Origin: Paralvinella palmiformis
Taxonomy: Eukaryota; Annelida; Polychaeta; Terebellida; Alvinellidae
DNA length: 64,000 bases
Direction of reading: 5' to 3'
Assembly: GCA_025642065.1 (NCBI GenBank)
Contig: JAODUP010000105.1
Coordinates: forward strand, 124,001-188,000
In this document: piece by piece, positions 1-12,003 of the stretch
Numbering within the stretch: position 1 is the stretch's first letter
How the letters are laid out: every line of letters starts with the position of its first letter
Program-made: the position numbers and the translations under genes
The notes under the pieces: model-generated
What the model saw: the letters and a program-made list of their open reading frames with translations, nothing else
Databases searched by the model: none
What the model was told of the DNA's origin: nothing

Positions 1-474
1 AGTATTACCAGTAGGTGTCCGGGGAGTTGGGTGTCAGTTAAGTGCAGTTTGGAGAACTAATATACTTGGCCACCTGCAGTTAATTGTAGGGGATGGTGTG
101 TTATACCAGGGTTTTTATGATTTTAATATAAAAGGAAATATGTTAAAGGAAAATGGTGTTTTAAAAGAAATAGATTACAGCTTAGTTAGACAGTGATAAA
201 TAGTAGAGCACTGTGTATTTATAGATGTGTGTGCATGAATGTAGGTGCAGACCTTCTACGGTGTTGGGGTCAATTAAGGGGGGGGTCTGGTCGAAATTTA
301 TTGGCCGGGCTACTTCTTGGTTAGCAAAGAGAGGGTTGAAACCCACCTCTACATATAAACATGTATATCAATGTTCTCAGTAGCCAGCCTTTTCAGTAGG
401 GTATAGAGTAGACGACCTCTTACAAACAGTAGGTAGTGGTTCACCTGTGGTGGCCTGTAAAAACACCGCCACGC

Positions 475-515
475 CGCGGTCCAACACGCTACCACTAGAC
501 CACGGAGGCGCCCCC
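475..515 (-). mobile_element. SINE family A, 5' head fragment
   Basis: Read on the minus strand this short piece holds a tRNA-like A box (TGGTCTAGTGG) followed by GTAGCGTG. The same head occurs at 47980-48013. Only the head of the element is visible; the body and tail seen at 11358-11525 are absent. A 5'-only fragment is unusual for a retroposon, so this may be the remnant of a longer copy broken by later changes. Confidence 0.5.
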
Positions 516-1692
516 GGTAGGCCGTGGGGTAGTGGTAGTTATATCAACACAGTAGTGATCCTTCTCGATTGGAAAGGGTGTATAGGGTTTTCCCCTGAAA
601 AAGTAGGCGATGAGGGACTGTAGCAATGTATTTAAAATTAGAAACCAATATGGATGTTATCAACTTTTTCACTACATTAGCACTAGTAGATTATGGCCAG
701 TGATGGCTATATATCTAATTAGCTGGTACGTGTATAATGATTTGATCAAGCTTGAATATAGTTTGGAGCTCACCGTGCATTATCACAATGAAATGACAAT
801 CCACGGAGTTTGGGTTTATACACCCCAGGTGTTAAAATGAATGACTGGCAGATCATTATTGATTTGGATGGTGATATTGATTACATGTCAGTTTTTTCAG
901 TTTTCATCGATTTATGTTACCTTGTGTAATGGACCTAAGTGACATTGATAAAGTCATCATTAATTTATATGATATTCTATAACATAAACTGTTTGTCAGA
1001 ATGCCCAAGCATTGTAGCCACTGTTATCTTCTAGTTTAATCTTAAATGCCAATTCCATGGATGAGGCAGGCCTGCTAATTGGTTATTATGGCAAGATGAT
1101 CTACCAACTTCTTCACCTGAAACATCTCCATGCCTCCATGTATCCAAAGATTTTTGTAATTGTGGAACTGACATCCACCCTGACAATTACATCATGTGAA
1201 TCTGAACCAAGCTTCAGTCATATATGCAACCTGGAGACTTATCAGCGTTCTTAATCAGCATTGCTTACTGTCCACAAATTTATGTCAGTTGATTTAATAG
1301 GATAAGATAATTACTGGATTTTCAAGACATGAGACACTCTCAACACTTGGAAATTTGGAGTTATGATGCTTAGATTTTTTTAATTATTTAATAATTAGTT
1401 CATAATATGTAGTTTATAATATATTTAGTATGCCCTGGATTCTGAGAATAAAGTGTTATGTATATATGTTTTACATGTTATTTTATACGTACCCCTTCAA
1501 TGCATGTGAGCAACGTTGGACATAAACACTTACTGGAAATGGTTGTTATTAATGGGTGGCAGCTGTTAAACAATTATATGTTTGATAATACACAGTGGAT
1601 AATGTGTGGGGCTTTATTGATCTGGTATTTACTGTATGATAGCAAATATTGGCTAGTAACTACTGTTCTTTGGTGTCTGTTATTCTGTTGAC

Positions 1693-1694
<2 letters not shown>
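516..1694. other. no gene seen
   Basis: AT-rich DNA with frames of at most about 76 codons that have no recognisable motif. I see no repeats or convincing splice-bounded exon here. Confidence 0.5.
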
Positions 1695-1767
<73 letters not shown>

Positions 1768-1780
1768 CACACACACACAC

Positions 1781-1842
<62 letters not shown>
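1695..1842. repeat. (TA)n-(CA)n-(TA)n compound microsatellite
   Basis: About 68 bp of TA is followed by about 20 bp of CA-rich sequence and a further 60 bp of TA. The Y-I and C-V repeat frames over it are translations of the simple repeat. Confidence 0.97.
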
Positions 1843-1844
<2 letters not shown>

Positions 1845-2721
1845 CTGTTATAATAGCAGCAATAAGTTTAGTCTGTATTGCCTACTCTGTAACTTGTGGC
1901 AGATGAATCTCTGATTACTTCTGGGTATTAATCAATACAGATACCTAGCTAAAAACTGAACATTTGACATTTAAATCCAGGTAATGTGATAACACAAAAA
2001 CCGAGTGAATAGCATAATAAGAAACCCTTTATGCCTATTGACTAGCACAACTATGCACTATAGTACACCTACTTGACCATGCCGTTACCTTTCAGCCATA
2101 ATCGGTGATTAAGGCATACCTGGCCATACCTTATAATTATATCACTCGTTTTATAATGCTACCTATTAAGTAGAAATAAATATTTACAACGCATGAGGAA
2201 GACATTTAATCATAAAAATGAAGTTGTGATAGAATAGTGCCATCAGTTAATAAAACACTGTGGTTGACCATAGGCAGTAAATCAAATCATATTTGGATAA
2301 CAATTGTTTAGTAGAAAGATTTGAAATTAAAATGATGATGAGTAGGAGCTTTAATACACATCACATTATGCAAGTTTGGAACATTACATTCTATTTTTGG
2401 CCAGATAGTGTATGTTCTCTATAATTCAGCTGTCAGTACTAACTGGCTAGATAACTGTTGGATATTCCGTTTTGTGTTTGTTTACTTCTGGTGCTTTTAG
2501 TTGAATAATAAATGAGGCTCAGGGAGAAGCATCTGTATTGGTTTGGTGAGCTGCAAACTGAACTAGAACTATATGTTTATTTGTTTGTCTTGTCAGGTAA
2601 CTGTTGTTGTCAATGTGTTGTCAGAGGGATATGATGCGGTTGTATACCATCTTGTTAGCATGTTGTTTTGTTTAACTAGTGTTTTTTTATTATGGTGCTT
2701 CTTCCAAAGTCTTCCCATCCA
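1843..2721. other. no gene seen
   Basis: AT-rich unique-looking sequence with no supported coding region, RNA gene or recognisable mobile element. Confidence 0.5.
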
Positions 2722-2755
2722 TCTCTCTCTTTCTCCCTCTCTCTCTCTCTCTCTC
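2722..2755. repeat. (CT)n microsatellite
   Basis: Pyrimidine-only run of CT dinucleotides with a few interruptions. Confidence 0.9.
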
Positions 2756-2820
2756 ATTATCCATGGCTGTATAATACGTATGTGATTATCGTATGTGATG
2801 GTAGACGATGGTTTCTTCGC

Positions 2821-2965
2821 TATTTGGATAAATGGTTGAATGGGTGGGTAGGTGGTTGATTGGATGAATGAATGAATGAATGAATGGATGAATGGATAGA
2901 TAGAAGGATGGATAGATGGATAGATGGATTGACGGACGAACGGACAACTATATAGAAAGGGTGGA
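2821..2965. repeat. degenerate (GAAT/GATG/GATA)n array
   Basis: An interrupted tetranucleotide array in which GGTG, GAAT, GATG and GATA units grade into one another. The minus-strand frame over it (I-H-P-S repeats) is an artefact of the 4-bp period. Confidence 0.85.
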
Positions 2966-4068
2966 TGAATGGCTGTTCGACTGGCTGGATGGACACACGG
3001 AAGCAGGGACGGGAACACAAACGGACAGCTAGATAAATAAACAGCTACATGAATAGACTATGATGCAAAAGTCAGAGAGAAAGACTGAAAAAAATATATC
3101 TATGTATATCATGTTTAATTAATAGCGTAACCTCCCATTAATATATGTTTTGAAGATCGTATTTGTTCCCATGCAGATGTACATTTAAACAAGATTTGTT
3201 CCTTTAGCATGTTAGTCGGTGTTTTATATAATCAGAGTACAACATACAAACAACCGCTAATTAATTACCAGCAGTAAATATTACTGCAATCTGGCTAGAA
3301 AACCAAAGTGCTCCTATGTCACATACACAGTGTTTAATCAATTTATATATCAATTTAAGAGTTAAAAACACCTAAGATTTATAATTAATGTAATCCCCTT
3401 TCTAGGAGCAACTAATATCATTACAGTTTGATCTATATATAATTTACACATAATAGGGGCACTAATGGAACACTGAGAGTCTATGCCTGTTTATAGTGGC
3501 CATAGCTCATCAGATATTGGTCAGCGTGTGATTATTAAAGGATCATAAAACTAGCCACAGAGTGGGCTCTATCCGACTATCGGCCATTGTTCAGCTAGTA
3601 TAATGCTGATCTTCTTTATGTGAGGTGTTTGTATAAAGATCCTTGGCTGGTAGTGGCTATTGGTTATTAATTAATCATCTCTAATCCATGTGATCTTTTG
3701 TGATAGCCATGATAATGATGAGCGGGGGCGAGAAAAGGAGCATGCATATATGAGTAACACACTGGAAGGAGTAAGAGGTAGATCTTTGCGTAAGCTCAGA
3801 ACTCTGATTAAGACAGCATCGTATGTGACATAGGCGATAGGGAAAAGGGAATGTAGTATTATTATACATAATGTAGAATCTATTTAATCTTGCCTGGGAA
3901 AAGTGTGTAATAGTATTAATATGCAAGAAGACCAAAGCATCTAAGTAAAATGTGCATTTTCACCAGTCAGTTTTAGAAATTGATTGATTGTTGTTTATAC
4001 CAGTTTTAATAATGTAAAATTCAATTCTTTATACTTAAGTGTTAAGCCGTGGTAGCTAGTGAAGCAAA
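2966..4068. other. no gene seen
   Basis: AT-rich sequence with no supported gene. Short frames on both strands lack motifs or splice context. Confidence 0.5.
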
Positions 4069-4090
4069 CTATATATATATATATATATAT

Positions 4091-4178
<88 letters not shown>
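4069..4178. repeat. (TA)n-(CA)n microsatellite
   Basis: A short TA run passes into about 85 bp of almost pure CA. Confidence 0.97.
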
Positions 4179-4180
<2 letters not shown>

Positions 4181-5399
4181 ATTGCAGGATTTCCATTTAG
4201 ACCTTATCCATCTTTGCAGACTATTAGTGTAATAAGATAATTTTTCCAGTGCAGCATTTTTGATCATCTCACTTTATTCAGCCTCCATATTTAAGTTGGT
4301 TCTGGTCTTCCATCTGTTTACGTTTGTCTCTTAAGTACCTTGGCCGACGTGCTTTATCTCAGTGGTCTATTGTCTCTTGAGGTCTTTTGCTTCCGTGGCC
4401 GTTTGCCCCTTCAGTCTTTTACTACCATAATGGCCCGGTGCCGTAAGATTATAAGTGCCCTCAGTATAAATAAAACGGCACAGCAAAATGTATACAGTGA
4501 GTTTAGTAAATTCTTGTTTCCGGTATACATTACGTAATAACGTACGTTAATTGTACTATGGCACTCAGATAGTTGGATGTTTTCATCAGACAGCTTACTC
4601 AGTATCACTAACTGTGACTTACTCACACAGAGCATCCATTCAAACATTAGTATCTGGCTGTCACTTGTTATATCACTTCGGTATCTCTGACCACGTTTGT
4701 CGCTCGCTGTGAGAAATATTTATTTTGTAAACTGCGATCAGATCTCAGATGATTCTCATGGTGTAATTATGTCTAATCAAATGTAATTGATATATATCTG
4801 ATTTCTTGTTTGTTATATTGCACCAACATGTTTTATGAAGTAAAACTTCTCGCGTTATTTACTAAAAATCTAGTTATTTCTTTTTGAACATTTTGTACCA
4901 AAGGACAATGTGCATATTTTATGGAAACAAATACCAAATAGCCAAAGAACACTAGGACAAAAACAAAATTCCTATTTAAGAATGCTGTTGCTCTTTACAC
5001 GTTCTTATATACACGTACATCTAAATCGTATGATGTTATAGTTGATTGAACCAGATACATCAGCCATAAATTACTGAAAGCTAAGCAATATTTGGATCTT
5101 ATGGTCTTTAGCTAAACTTCAATATGAGGATCCCCAATTCTGGGTATTTTCCAGCCTGACATATCGGCTGTAACATGTGTAAAAGCATTTCATGAACCCA
5201 ATCTCTTTTATCCAATATCCTGATTCCATTCAACAGATGTATTGTGTCCTTAATTGGAATCTTTGGTCATTGATGGATTATGATAACGGGATCTAGTTTA
5301 TTGGTAATGTTTGGATGATATTTTTGTGATAATTATACGTTTTATTTAACACCACTATACAAATCAAGGTGATCCTGTATCACATTAGATAGTCGGCTA
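4179..5399. other. no gene seen
   Basis: AT-rich DNA. Frames up to 78 codons exist on both strands but show no domain, signal peptide or conserved motif I recognise. Confidence 0.5.
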
Positions 5400-5560
5400 A
5401 ACTCCAGACTTCCAAGTTCTGAGATCCATGTCTGTGGGATGTTTCATCATTCAGTAAAAGTTCCCATTATCGCATCTTCCTAGGAAATAGCCCCTCGGCC
5501 AATTATCTTTCAAATGTGACTATCACCACGTTTAAATAGAGCACTGACGCACTCACTGAT
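5400..5560 (+). mobile_element. SINE family B copy
   Basis: The segment contains a B-box-like AAGTTCTGAGATCC and then the family core TGTGGGATGTTTCATC followed by AGTAAAAG. Its 3' part (GTGACTATCACC then TTTAAATAGAGCACTGAC) ends in ACTCACTG. The same order of blocks recurs at 9320, 20795 (reverse), 32675 and 48785 (reverse), which is what marks it as a dispersed element. The promoter A box is degenerate. Confidence 0.6.
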
Positions 5561-6093
5561 CTGACATTAATGGTCCAGACACCAAATATGGAATACTGTT
5601 GAATTAAAGATAGTATATGTTTAATACCAAACCATGTTCTTGTCACAAGAAATATATTTCAGCATTCTCTCGGCTAGAACTTGGGAGAATGACTTATTTC
5701 ATCAATGATTGGCAAAAGATTCCAAATAAACATTAACTGAAGGGAAGTTCTATGTTTTAATGTAATCCTTACCATACACAAGATCACTAGAATACTGATT
5801 GAAATATAATGTATTTGCTGATTTATTCTGGCAGATATAATGTGGAATGTCTCTGTACGTAGCTTCGGCATGTTTTTACCTCGTGCTTTTTCAACAACAT
5901 GAAGTTCATTTGGAAATTATAAATCCCCGGGTCTAGCAACATTGAACATCACAGTATCATGATGAAAAATTGATGCTTCACCTAATATTAGACATCTGCC
6001 TGGTCACTTTCTGATTGACTTAAATACTCAACCACTCCATGCCTTACCCAACCACTCATTAAAACACCAGGCCATTTGCTGACCCCAGTAGCC
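5561..6093. other. no gene seen
   Basis: Ordinary AT-rich sequence leading into the ACTC array. A 65-codon minus frame at 5674-5871 has no recognisable feature. Confidence 0.45.
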
Positions 6094-6190
6094 ACTGACT
6101 CACTGACTCACTGACTCACTGACTCACTCACTCACTCACTCACTCACTCACTCACTCACTCACTCACTCACTCACTCACTCACTCACTCA
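6094..6190. repeat. (ACTG/ACTC)n array
   Basis: Several ACTGACTC units pass into about 70 bp of pure ACTC. The array resembles the tail of SINE family B, but no clear element body is visible immediately upstream. Confidence 0.95.
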
Positions 6191-6541
6191 ATGACTTACT
6201 CACTGACTGATTGAGTGACTAGCTCACTCAAGTGAAAACGACAGCAAAGTTATTTAATATTTCTGCGTTTGTATAAACAGATTGAAAAGTATTCTAGATC
6301 TCTGACACATGGCATTCATTTACCAGAGCAGTGAATGCGTAAAATCATCGTGGATGACGTAAATTGAGAAAAGAAAAATAGCTTCTGTTATTCACGCACC
6401 GAGTGTTATAACAGAGAAACACATCCGTCCATTGGAATAAAAATACCGTTGGCATGTCTTACGATGCCGGGCGTTGGCTTGTATTTTTGTCAATTCAGTT
6501 CCCGGTGTCTTCGGATGTGTTGATATTTATATCCTATTAAG

Positions 6542-6720
6542 GTGAGGATAAGCAGATCTGTGGCCTTTGGCAGTTTGATGAAGCACCACTTCTCCGAGCT
6601 GGCATTATATCAGCTATCACCAAGTGACGGCGGTTTGTTCATTCCACTGACGGTGAACAAAAGTGGCGTTATTCCATTTGGCCGCGCTGGTGGTGAACGG
6701 TTCCAGGAAGAGGTGTATCC
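6542..6720 (+). CDS. candidate internal exon, unidentified protein
   Basis: A frame of about 60 codons runs from an AG acceptor-like position (TATATCCTATTAAG) to GTAAGC at 6721, so the open frame stops exactly at a donor-like site. The residues (for example LSPSDGGLFIPLTVNKSG, then IPFGRAGGERFQEEVY) look protein-like, and the GC content exceeds the flanks. I recognise no family and see no partner exon. Frames of this length are expected by chance in 64 kb, so this is only a candidate. Confidence 0.22.
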
Positions 6721-7493
6721 GTAAGCTGCCACTTCTGGATTATATTTCTGTCAGCCGCAAAGATTAATTGGCTAGAACACGGCTTACGAAATATAAACAA
6801 CTATACGAAGTTCAGGGTGGAATGCCAGGATAAATTTAATACAGCCATCAGCAGCAGCAGCATCTACGGAGATCGGTGCTGTCCAAATGCCGATGCTAAA
6901 CCCTGTGTCTACCAGATTAGAATTCATTGCTTTATGTAATGCCAAAGGTCGCTGCAGTGGGATTAATCTTTTATAATGGAACAGAATGAAGTTTAGAGGG
7001 TATGACACGGCGTTGTCTGAGGTCATGAATCACTGAAGCGTCCAGTTTGAAGGAGATGACCACTGGTCGGTGGCATCCCTGAGATAAGGCTTTGGATTTG
7101 ATTGATTCGTTGTTGCTCTCCGTGTAGCTGAATGACACCAAATGATCATTTATGAGCACACGCCGTCGTACTAGCGAGCTAGCGGGCTTGTGGTAATAGT
7201 TTCACATTGATTTACCTTGTGGTTTAACCAGTCTAGAAGCGTGAATGTGTTGTACACAATATTGTTTGCTATGCTGCCCTATGCCGCTGAATCCGAGACG
7301 GATCTAGTTGTATATGTATTTATTTATTTATTTATATATTACTATATTCATATAGGGCTCTGTTCATGCTTATAGCCTTCAAGATGGGAGTTCACAAAAC
7401 AGAACTACTGGCTTTAAACTTTTAGAGTGGATATGAGAAAAAGATCAGTAGCTGTTTGGGGGGATTCGAACTGCGATAGTCCTCCTTTATAGC
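6721..7493. other. GC-moderate stretch with opposing weak frames
   Basis: Two overlapping minus-strand frames (6784-7026 and 6971-7159) look fairly protein-like, and the first ends beside another GTAAGC. They conflict in frame, so I do not call a gene. The stretch could be conserved non-coding DNA. Near 7458-7490 the minus strand carries a tRNA B-box-like AGTTCGAATCC, a possible SINE remnant. Confidence 0.3.
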
Positions 7494-7830
7494 AGGGTTG
7501 TTCGATTTAAATCAAATGATTTAAATCAGTGGTTTAAATCATAATTTAAATCACTCTAAAAATGGAAAACAAATCAGTGGTTTTGATTTTTGTGTTTGAT
7601 AATCTTGATTTTATACATGATTTTTAAAGAATTTGCCACAATAATGAAATATTGTGATTCTGATATATTTCTAAAAGTTCGTTTTACTAATTCAATTCAG
7701 TGGTAGTCATTAGTGATAATCAATCAATACACAAAATTTAGCCATTCACAGATTGGTACAATCCAATGACAATACATCCCCATACTATAAATACAATATG
7801 TATAGTGAGCACTTTATAGTGCAACCCTTT
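7494..7830. mobile_element. possible MITE with TTTAAATCA motif cluster
   Basis: The segment opens with CAGGGTTGTTCG, then has four or five TTTAAATCA/TGATTTAAA palindromic units in about 60 bp (7505-7555). About 330 bp later GCAACCCTTTAG contains the inverse of AGGGTTG. Palindromic TTTAAA clusters beside a CAGGG end suggest a non-autonomous hAT-type element. The terminal repeats are short and imperfect and no clear target duplication was found. Confidence 0.35.
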
Positions 7831-7845
7831 AGCACTGAGAGAGTG

Positions 7846-8040
7846 CTGGAATGACTTAGTGGTTAGGGCACTGCGCTGTAAACCTCCAAGTTAAAGTTTA
7901 GATCCACTCTAAGTACTTGTGTTTTGGTGATAATTTCCCAAGGTGTCATCCATCAGCTATACGTTCCAGGTATGACCAGCGCTGAGGCTAAAAAACCCAC
8001 TGACTTTAGCACGTTGAGCTGCCATGACACCTGGAGTAAT
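7846..8040 (+). mobile_element. SINE family B copy with A and B boxes
   Basis: The tRNA-like head has an A box (TTAGTGGTTAG, 7857-7867) and a B box (AGTTTAGATCC, 7895-7905) at tRNA-like spacing. It is followed by the family 3' block CCAGGTATGACCAGCGC then TGAGGCTAAA. The same block closes the copies at 9320-9500 and 50885-51060. It is likely non-autonomous and moved by a LINE. The tail here is not a clean ACTC run. Confidence 0.7.
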
Positions 8041-9319
8041 ATAGCTAGGTGTTTATGCTATGAGTGTGTTGATATCACATAGAGATTATCGGATGGGTTG
8101 ATATATCTATGATTATAGTGTCATCATCAACGTAATCTGATGATTACACAACATTCCTTCCTATAGACTTTAGCCTTTTCAGTCTGTTGTCAGCTTATTG
8201 ACTTTATGCATCTAATATTATGTGATAGGTCAAGTATAAAGCAAAACAGGAATAATATTTTTATTGCCAATATATCATATTTTACAATGATATAAAATGA
8301 CATAGTATCCTTCATCATGACCAACTTCCGACAATACAGGGTTAAGAGATCTGTAGGTTTTTATACAGGGATACGGTGAATGAGGAAGAAAAATCTTACA
8401 ATGTATATTCAAAGCGCATGTACATGCATCTGGGTGTTTTTTAACTCCAAATTTCAATATGTTCTTTAGCAAAACTCCAGGTCCGCGCTTTTTGGAGGAG
8501 CAACACATTGCAGGGGCAAAGAACCATGGGGCAAACATTTTAGCAGAGAAAGAGTGGTTTACATTGGGTAATGTCATCATCCGGTTTATATTTAATATCA
8601 GTGTTTAGGAGGTTATGTAAATAGTTTCACATGACACAATTGCTGTGCGTGGGTGTGTACATGCGCGCGCGTACGTGTGTAGTGTTTGAAATAATTCAGA
8701 AATGGAAAGCAGTCGCCCTACCGGTGGATTAATTGATTTTCACTTGTCTTTCAATAACAAACCAAAACAGTTTTGTCATCTTCTCCCGGTTGAAACATGA
8801 ATATCATTATGACAGCGGCCGGTTAATTCTAGGAACCTGTCTCTGGTGATAATCCAAACATTATTGCTGTGATGATAAAACTCTTGTCTCCAATTACGAT
8901 ATTTTTGTGGAACTCTTCCTGATGGTGAACTGTGAATGTGTCTGGCAGTTATTTCACGTAGTGATCAAGTTGCAGTGAGCCAAATTCAGCGTGCTTCAGT
9001 GTGAAGTTTCATAATGATGTTGCATAACACGGGAAGATGTTTTCCAGAAGAATACATCTGGATGGTTAAAGTAATAAACATGGACGGACTAGCAAATCAT
9101 CTCAAATCGGAGAAATCACTATTCCGAATTATTGAGCGTTAACAATGAGAAAATCAGTTGAAATTTTATTCCAGATGAGTTTTTTAAGGTGGATAGAGTG
9201 GACAACATAATTTGATCTATTGGATCTAGTGTGGATAATGTTTATCTCTGCTGGATTACTCCCCCCCACACACACACACACACGTAAGTTGGGAGTTTAC
9301 AATTGGCCTTCTCTACCTT
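8041..9319. other. no gene seen
   Basis: Mixed-composition DNA with a 101-codon minus frame at 8275-8580 that has no recognisable motif, and a short GC/GT alternating run near 8650-8680. Confidence 0.5.
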
Positions 9320-9500
9320 CTTCCATAGTTCAATAGTTAGAGTATTATACTGTAGTCTTTCAGATTGTTGGTTGGAATCTGATACATACCTGTGTTTAAT
9401 GTGGAATGTTTACCTAGTAAATCACCCTTTGGCTATATTTTCCAGGTGTGACCAACGCCGAGACCAAACAAATCAGGCACTTACACTCAGTCAGTCAATT
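9320..9500 (+). mobile_element. SINE family B copy with ACTC-type tail
   Basis: The head carries TAGTTCAATAGTTAG (A-box region) and GGTTGGAATCT (B box). The middle has TGTGGAATGTTTACC, and the 3' block is CCAGGTGTGACCAACGCC then GAGACCAAA. It ends in CACTTACACTCAGTCAGTCA. This copy links the 7846-type 3' block with the TGTGGAATGTTT block, so both belong to one family. Confidence 0.75.
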
Positions 9501-9577
9501 CGTTTGATAAGAAGCTCATGAAAGCTGGCAACACTAAATAAACTTTTTATGTTGATGTGCTTTAACACACACGGGTA

Positions 9578-9617
9578 CTCTCTCTCTCTCTCTCTCTCGC
9601 TCTCTCTCCATCCACAC

Positions 9618-9704
<87 letters not shown>

Positions 9705-9720
9705 TACACGCACACACACA
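9578..9720. repeat. (TC)n-(CA)n-(TA)n-(CA)n compound microsatellite
   Basis: Consecutive runs of TC, CA, TA and a short CA/CG tail. All four overlapping frames reported here are simple-repeat translations. Confidence 0.97.
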
Positions 9721-10047
9721 GAATTGAATTATACTTATTGACTCATTCATATATAATATATTTATACATTTACCATCCATCAACAGTTTCCCAATTTTAC
9801 GAACATAACATTCTGTTTAGAGCTGAGGTACTGATTGGATTATCTTTGTTACCCTCCCCCCTCATATATGTGTGCAGTACATTGTTGTCATGAGTTCAGC
9901 GTATCTAGCTATCAGTTATGGATGCATAATCCACAGTAATCCACCACTAACCAATCAGATATGGATTTGTGTGATAAGTAACCAGTTGGTGGATTGGAAT
10001 GGAGGAATGATCTGTTTTAGTTGATCCTATTTCATCACGATCATGGC

Positions 10048-10321
10048 TCTCACTCACTCACTCACTCACTCACTCACTCACTCACTCACTCACTCACTCA
10101 CTCACTCACTCACTCACTCACTCACTCACTCACTCACTCACTCACTCACTCACTCACTCACTCACTCACTCACTCACTCACTCACTCACTCACTCACTCA
10201 CCACCACTCACTCACCACTCACCACCACCACTCACTCACTCACTCACTCACTCACTCACTCACTCACTCACTCACTCACTCACTCACTCACTCACTCACT
10301 CACTCACTCACCACTCACTCA
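10048..10321. repeat. (CTCA)n array, about 270 bp
   Basis: Nearly pure CTCA units, broken at 10199-10230 by CACCACTCA variants and again near the 3' end. Both 105-110 codon frames are T-H-S-L repeats. It is one of the two longest CTCA arrays in the window and may derive from the tail of a family B SINE. Confidence 0.98.
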
Positions 10322-11039
10322 AGATATTCTCTTGCTAGAGATATTCCACATAAAAGAATACATTCTAGCCTATGATGCTCCAGCTTGCTAAACACTTTGA
10401 CAGCTGATTAATGAGCTATAAGAAGCCATCAGTGAGTGTCTATCTGCTCTCATTCACGTCATAATTGTCTTTCTCCACCAAGGCACCACGTCCAATGTTT
10501 CCCAATGAATGATATTCCATAATGAGATGTCTCCAGTGTATAGGCTCATCAATTATTATAGGATTATATTGTAGAGCACTTGAGGCAGTCACTCGTTTCT
10601 AATCTTGTTAGGCTCAGAGTATATAATCGGGTTGGTGTTAATCAGGCTACAGTGACTGACATCTTCATGTAACAGTGGATAAAGCCATATGGTTTAGTAA
10701 AGACTTCAATAATGATTGATTAGGATGTCGCTATCGTGTCTCTTCCCCCCCCCCCCCACTTCAGCTGACAGTGCCCATTGGACGTCGTTCCCTTGAAATT
10801 ATTATTTGACTACATTGCATAACTTAAATAATATTTTGTCTGTGTTTCCCCAAACTTGGGCGTCTACGCCAAATAAATAATAAATAAACTACGGTTTGTG
10901 ATAACCAGGTGTTTAGCTCACCAGTCATGCTAGATTTATGTTTCCGTACTTTAAGCCTTCATGTCTTACTAAACAGACAATGAGAAGGGCCATTAAGCAC
11001 TCGTGGGATACTTCATTTACCATTAAAGATGTGCCAGCG
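10322..11039. other. no gene seen
   Basis: Unique-looking sequence with a 15-base C run near 10745. No supported gene. Confidence 0.5.
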
Positions 11040-11160
11040 AGATGGCTTCAATTTCTTGTGGAATATCGTTTTGGACAGATGTACAAAGTTTGACCAATAC
11101 CAAGACTAAATAGAATGATCTACCATTTACTCACTTACTGATTCACTGTTCACTGATTCA
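11040..11160 (+). mobile_element. SINE family B 3' fragment
   Basis: The segment contains AAAGTTTGACCAATACC, AAGACTAAA and then ACTCACTTACTGATTCACTG. This matches the 3' block and ACTC-type tail of the 9320-9500 copy. No head is visible. Confidence 0.5.
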
Positions 11161-11357
11161 GAGTATTTGAACTCCACCTTTCAGGACTGTTTCCTCATGA
11201 GCGATGAGACTTGGGGGCCGGGGGGTGGGGGCGCGGGGGTTGATTTCATCAACTCATTACATGTGTTAAAGATACGTGAACTGTCCCCCACATCTAAAGC
11301 TTCACTGATGTCTGAGATGGGGTACAAGTGGTGAGTGGCCCTTTTTCGAGTTGGTCA

Positions 11358-11525
11358 GATGATGATTGATGTTTTACGGCCACTTTTGTGCACAGGGTAG
11401 GCTAAATGGGCCGAGCGACCTCCAAAGGTAATGAGACGAAGTGAAAGACGAAACAACCTTCATATATGCCCACGCGCGATTCGAACACGGGTGGAAGTGA
11501 TCTGTGGTCCGAGTTGGTCAGCCTA
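11358..11525 (-). mobile_element. SINE family A copy, near full length
   Basis: Read on the minus strand: a tRNA-related head with GTTCGAAT (B box), then the body GTCTCATTACCTTTGGAGGT, CGCTCGGCCCATTTAGCC, TGTGCACAAAAGTGGCCG, TAAAACATCAATCATC. The tail is a short ATC repeat. The A box is degenerate in this copy. The same body is seen in the opposite direction at 11850-12003. Confidence 0.75.
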
Positions 11526-11849
11526 TATCCGTAACCATCTTAGACAATACATGCTAAATAGCCAAATCTGATGCTAAACTGTGAAGTGTTACAGTAGATG
11601 CCATTATGTTATTATCCCAGTAGTTTATGCCTAATTCCTGAATCCACATATGTCAGAAGATCCTTAACAATTTTGAGCACCACCAACATAACACGGAATA
11701 GATCGCATATAGGTGAATGAGTCTGTTGAATTAGTTTTATTAATTTATTTGTTAAACCTATATGTAACTTAATCTTCTAATATGCTGTTAGAGATTGAAA
11801 GTTTCCTAATAAGACAACAGCAGTTTTATGACAGCACAGTAGAACATAT

Positions 11850-12003
11850 CACTATCACCTGAGTTCGAACCTTGGCATGGACATATCTGAAGGGTGTTTC
11901 ATTCGCTTCATTACCTTTGGAGGTCGCTCGGCCTATTTAGCCTACCATGTGCACACAGGTGGCCGTAAAACATCAATAATCATCATAATCATCATCATCA
12001 TCT
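11850..12003 (+). mobile_element. SINE family A copy, inverted relative to 11358
   Basis: It begins with GAGTTCGAACCTTGG (B box), continues CATTACCTTTGGAGGTCGCT, CGGCCTATTTAGCCTACC, GGTGGCCGTAAAACATCAAT and ends in an ATC-rich tail of about 30 bp. It lies 325 bp from the 11358-11525 copy in the opposite orientation, so a transcript spanning both could fold into a hairpin. Confidence 0.78.

Noticed and set aside
2593..3018. 141-codon minus-strand frame with I-H-P-S repeats
   Set aside because: Most of it comes from a degenerate tetranucleotide array; no domain or splice context.
8640..8685. Alternating GT/GC run considered as a possible RNA or promoter element
   Set aside because: It is a short interrupted dinucleotide repeat like many others in the window.
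10021..10375. Two open frames of about 105-110 codons encoding T-H-S-L repeats
   Set aside because: They are the translation of the (CTCA)n microsatellite; a 4-bp repeat with no stop in any phase is open by construction.
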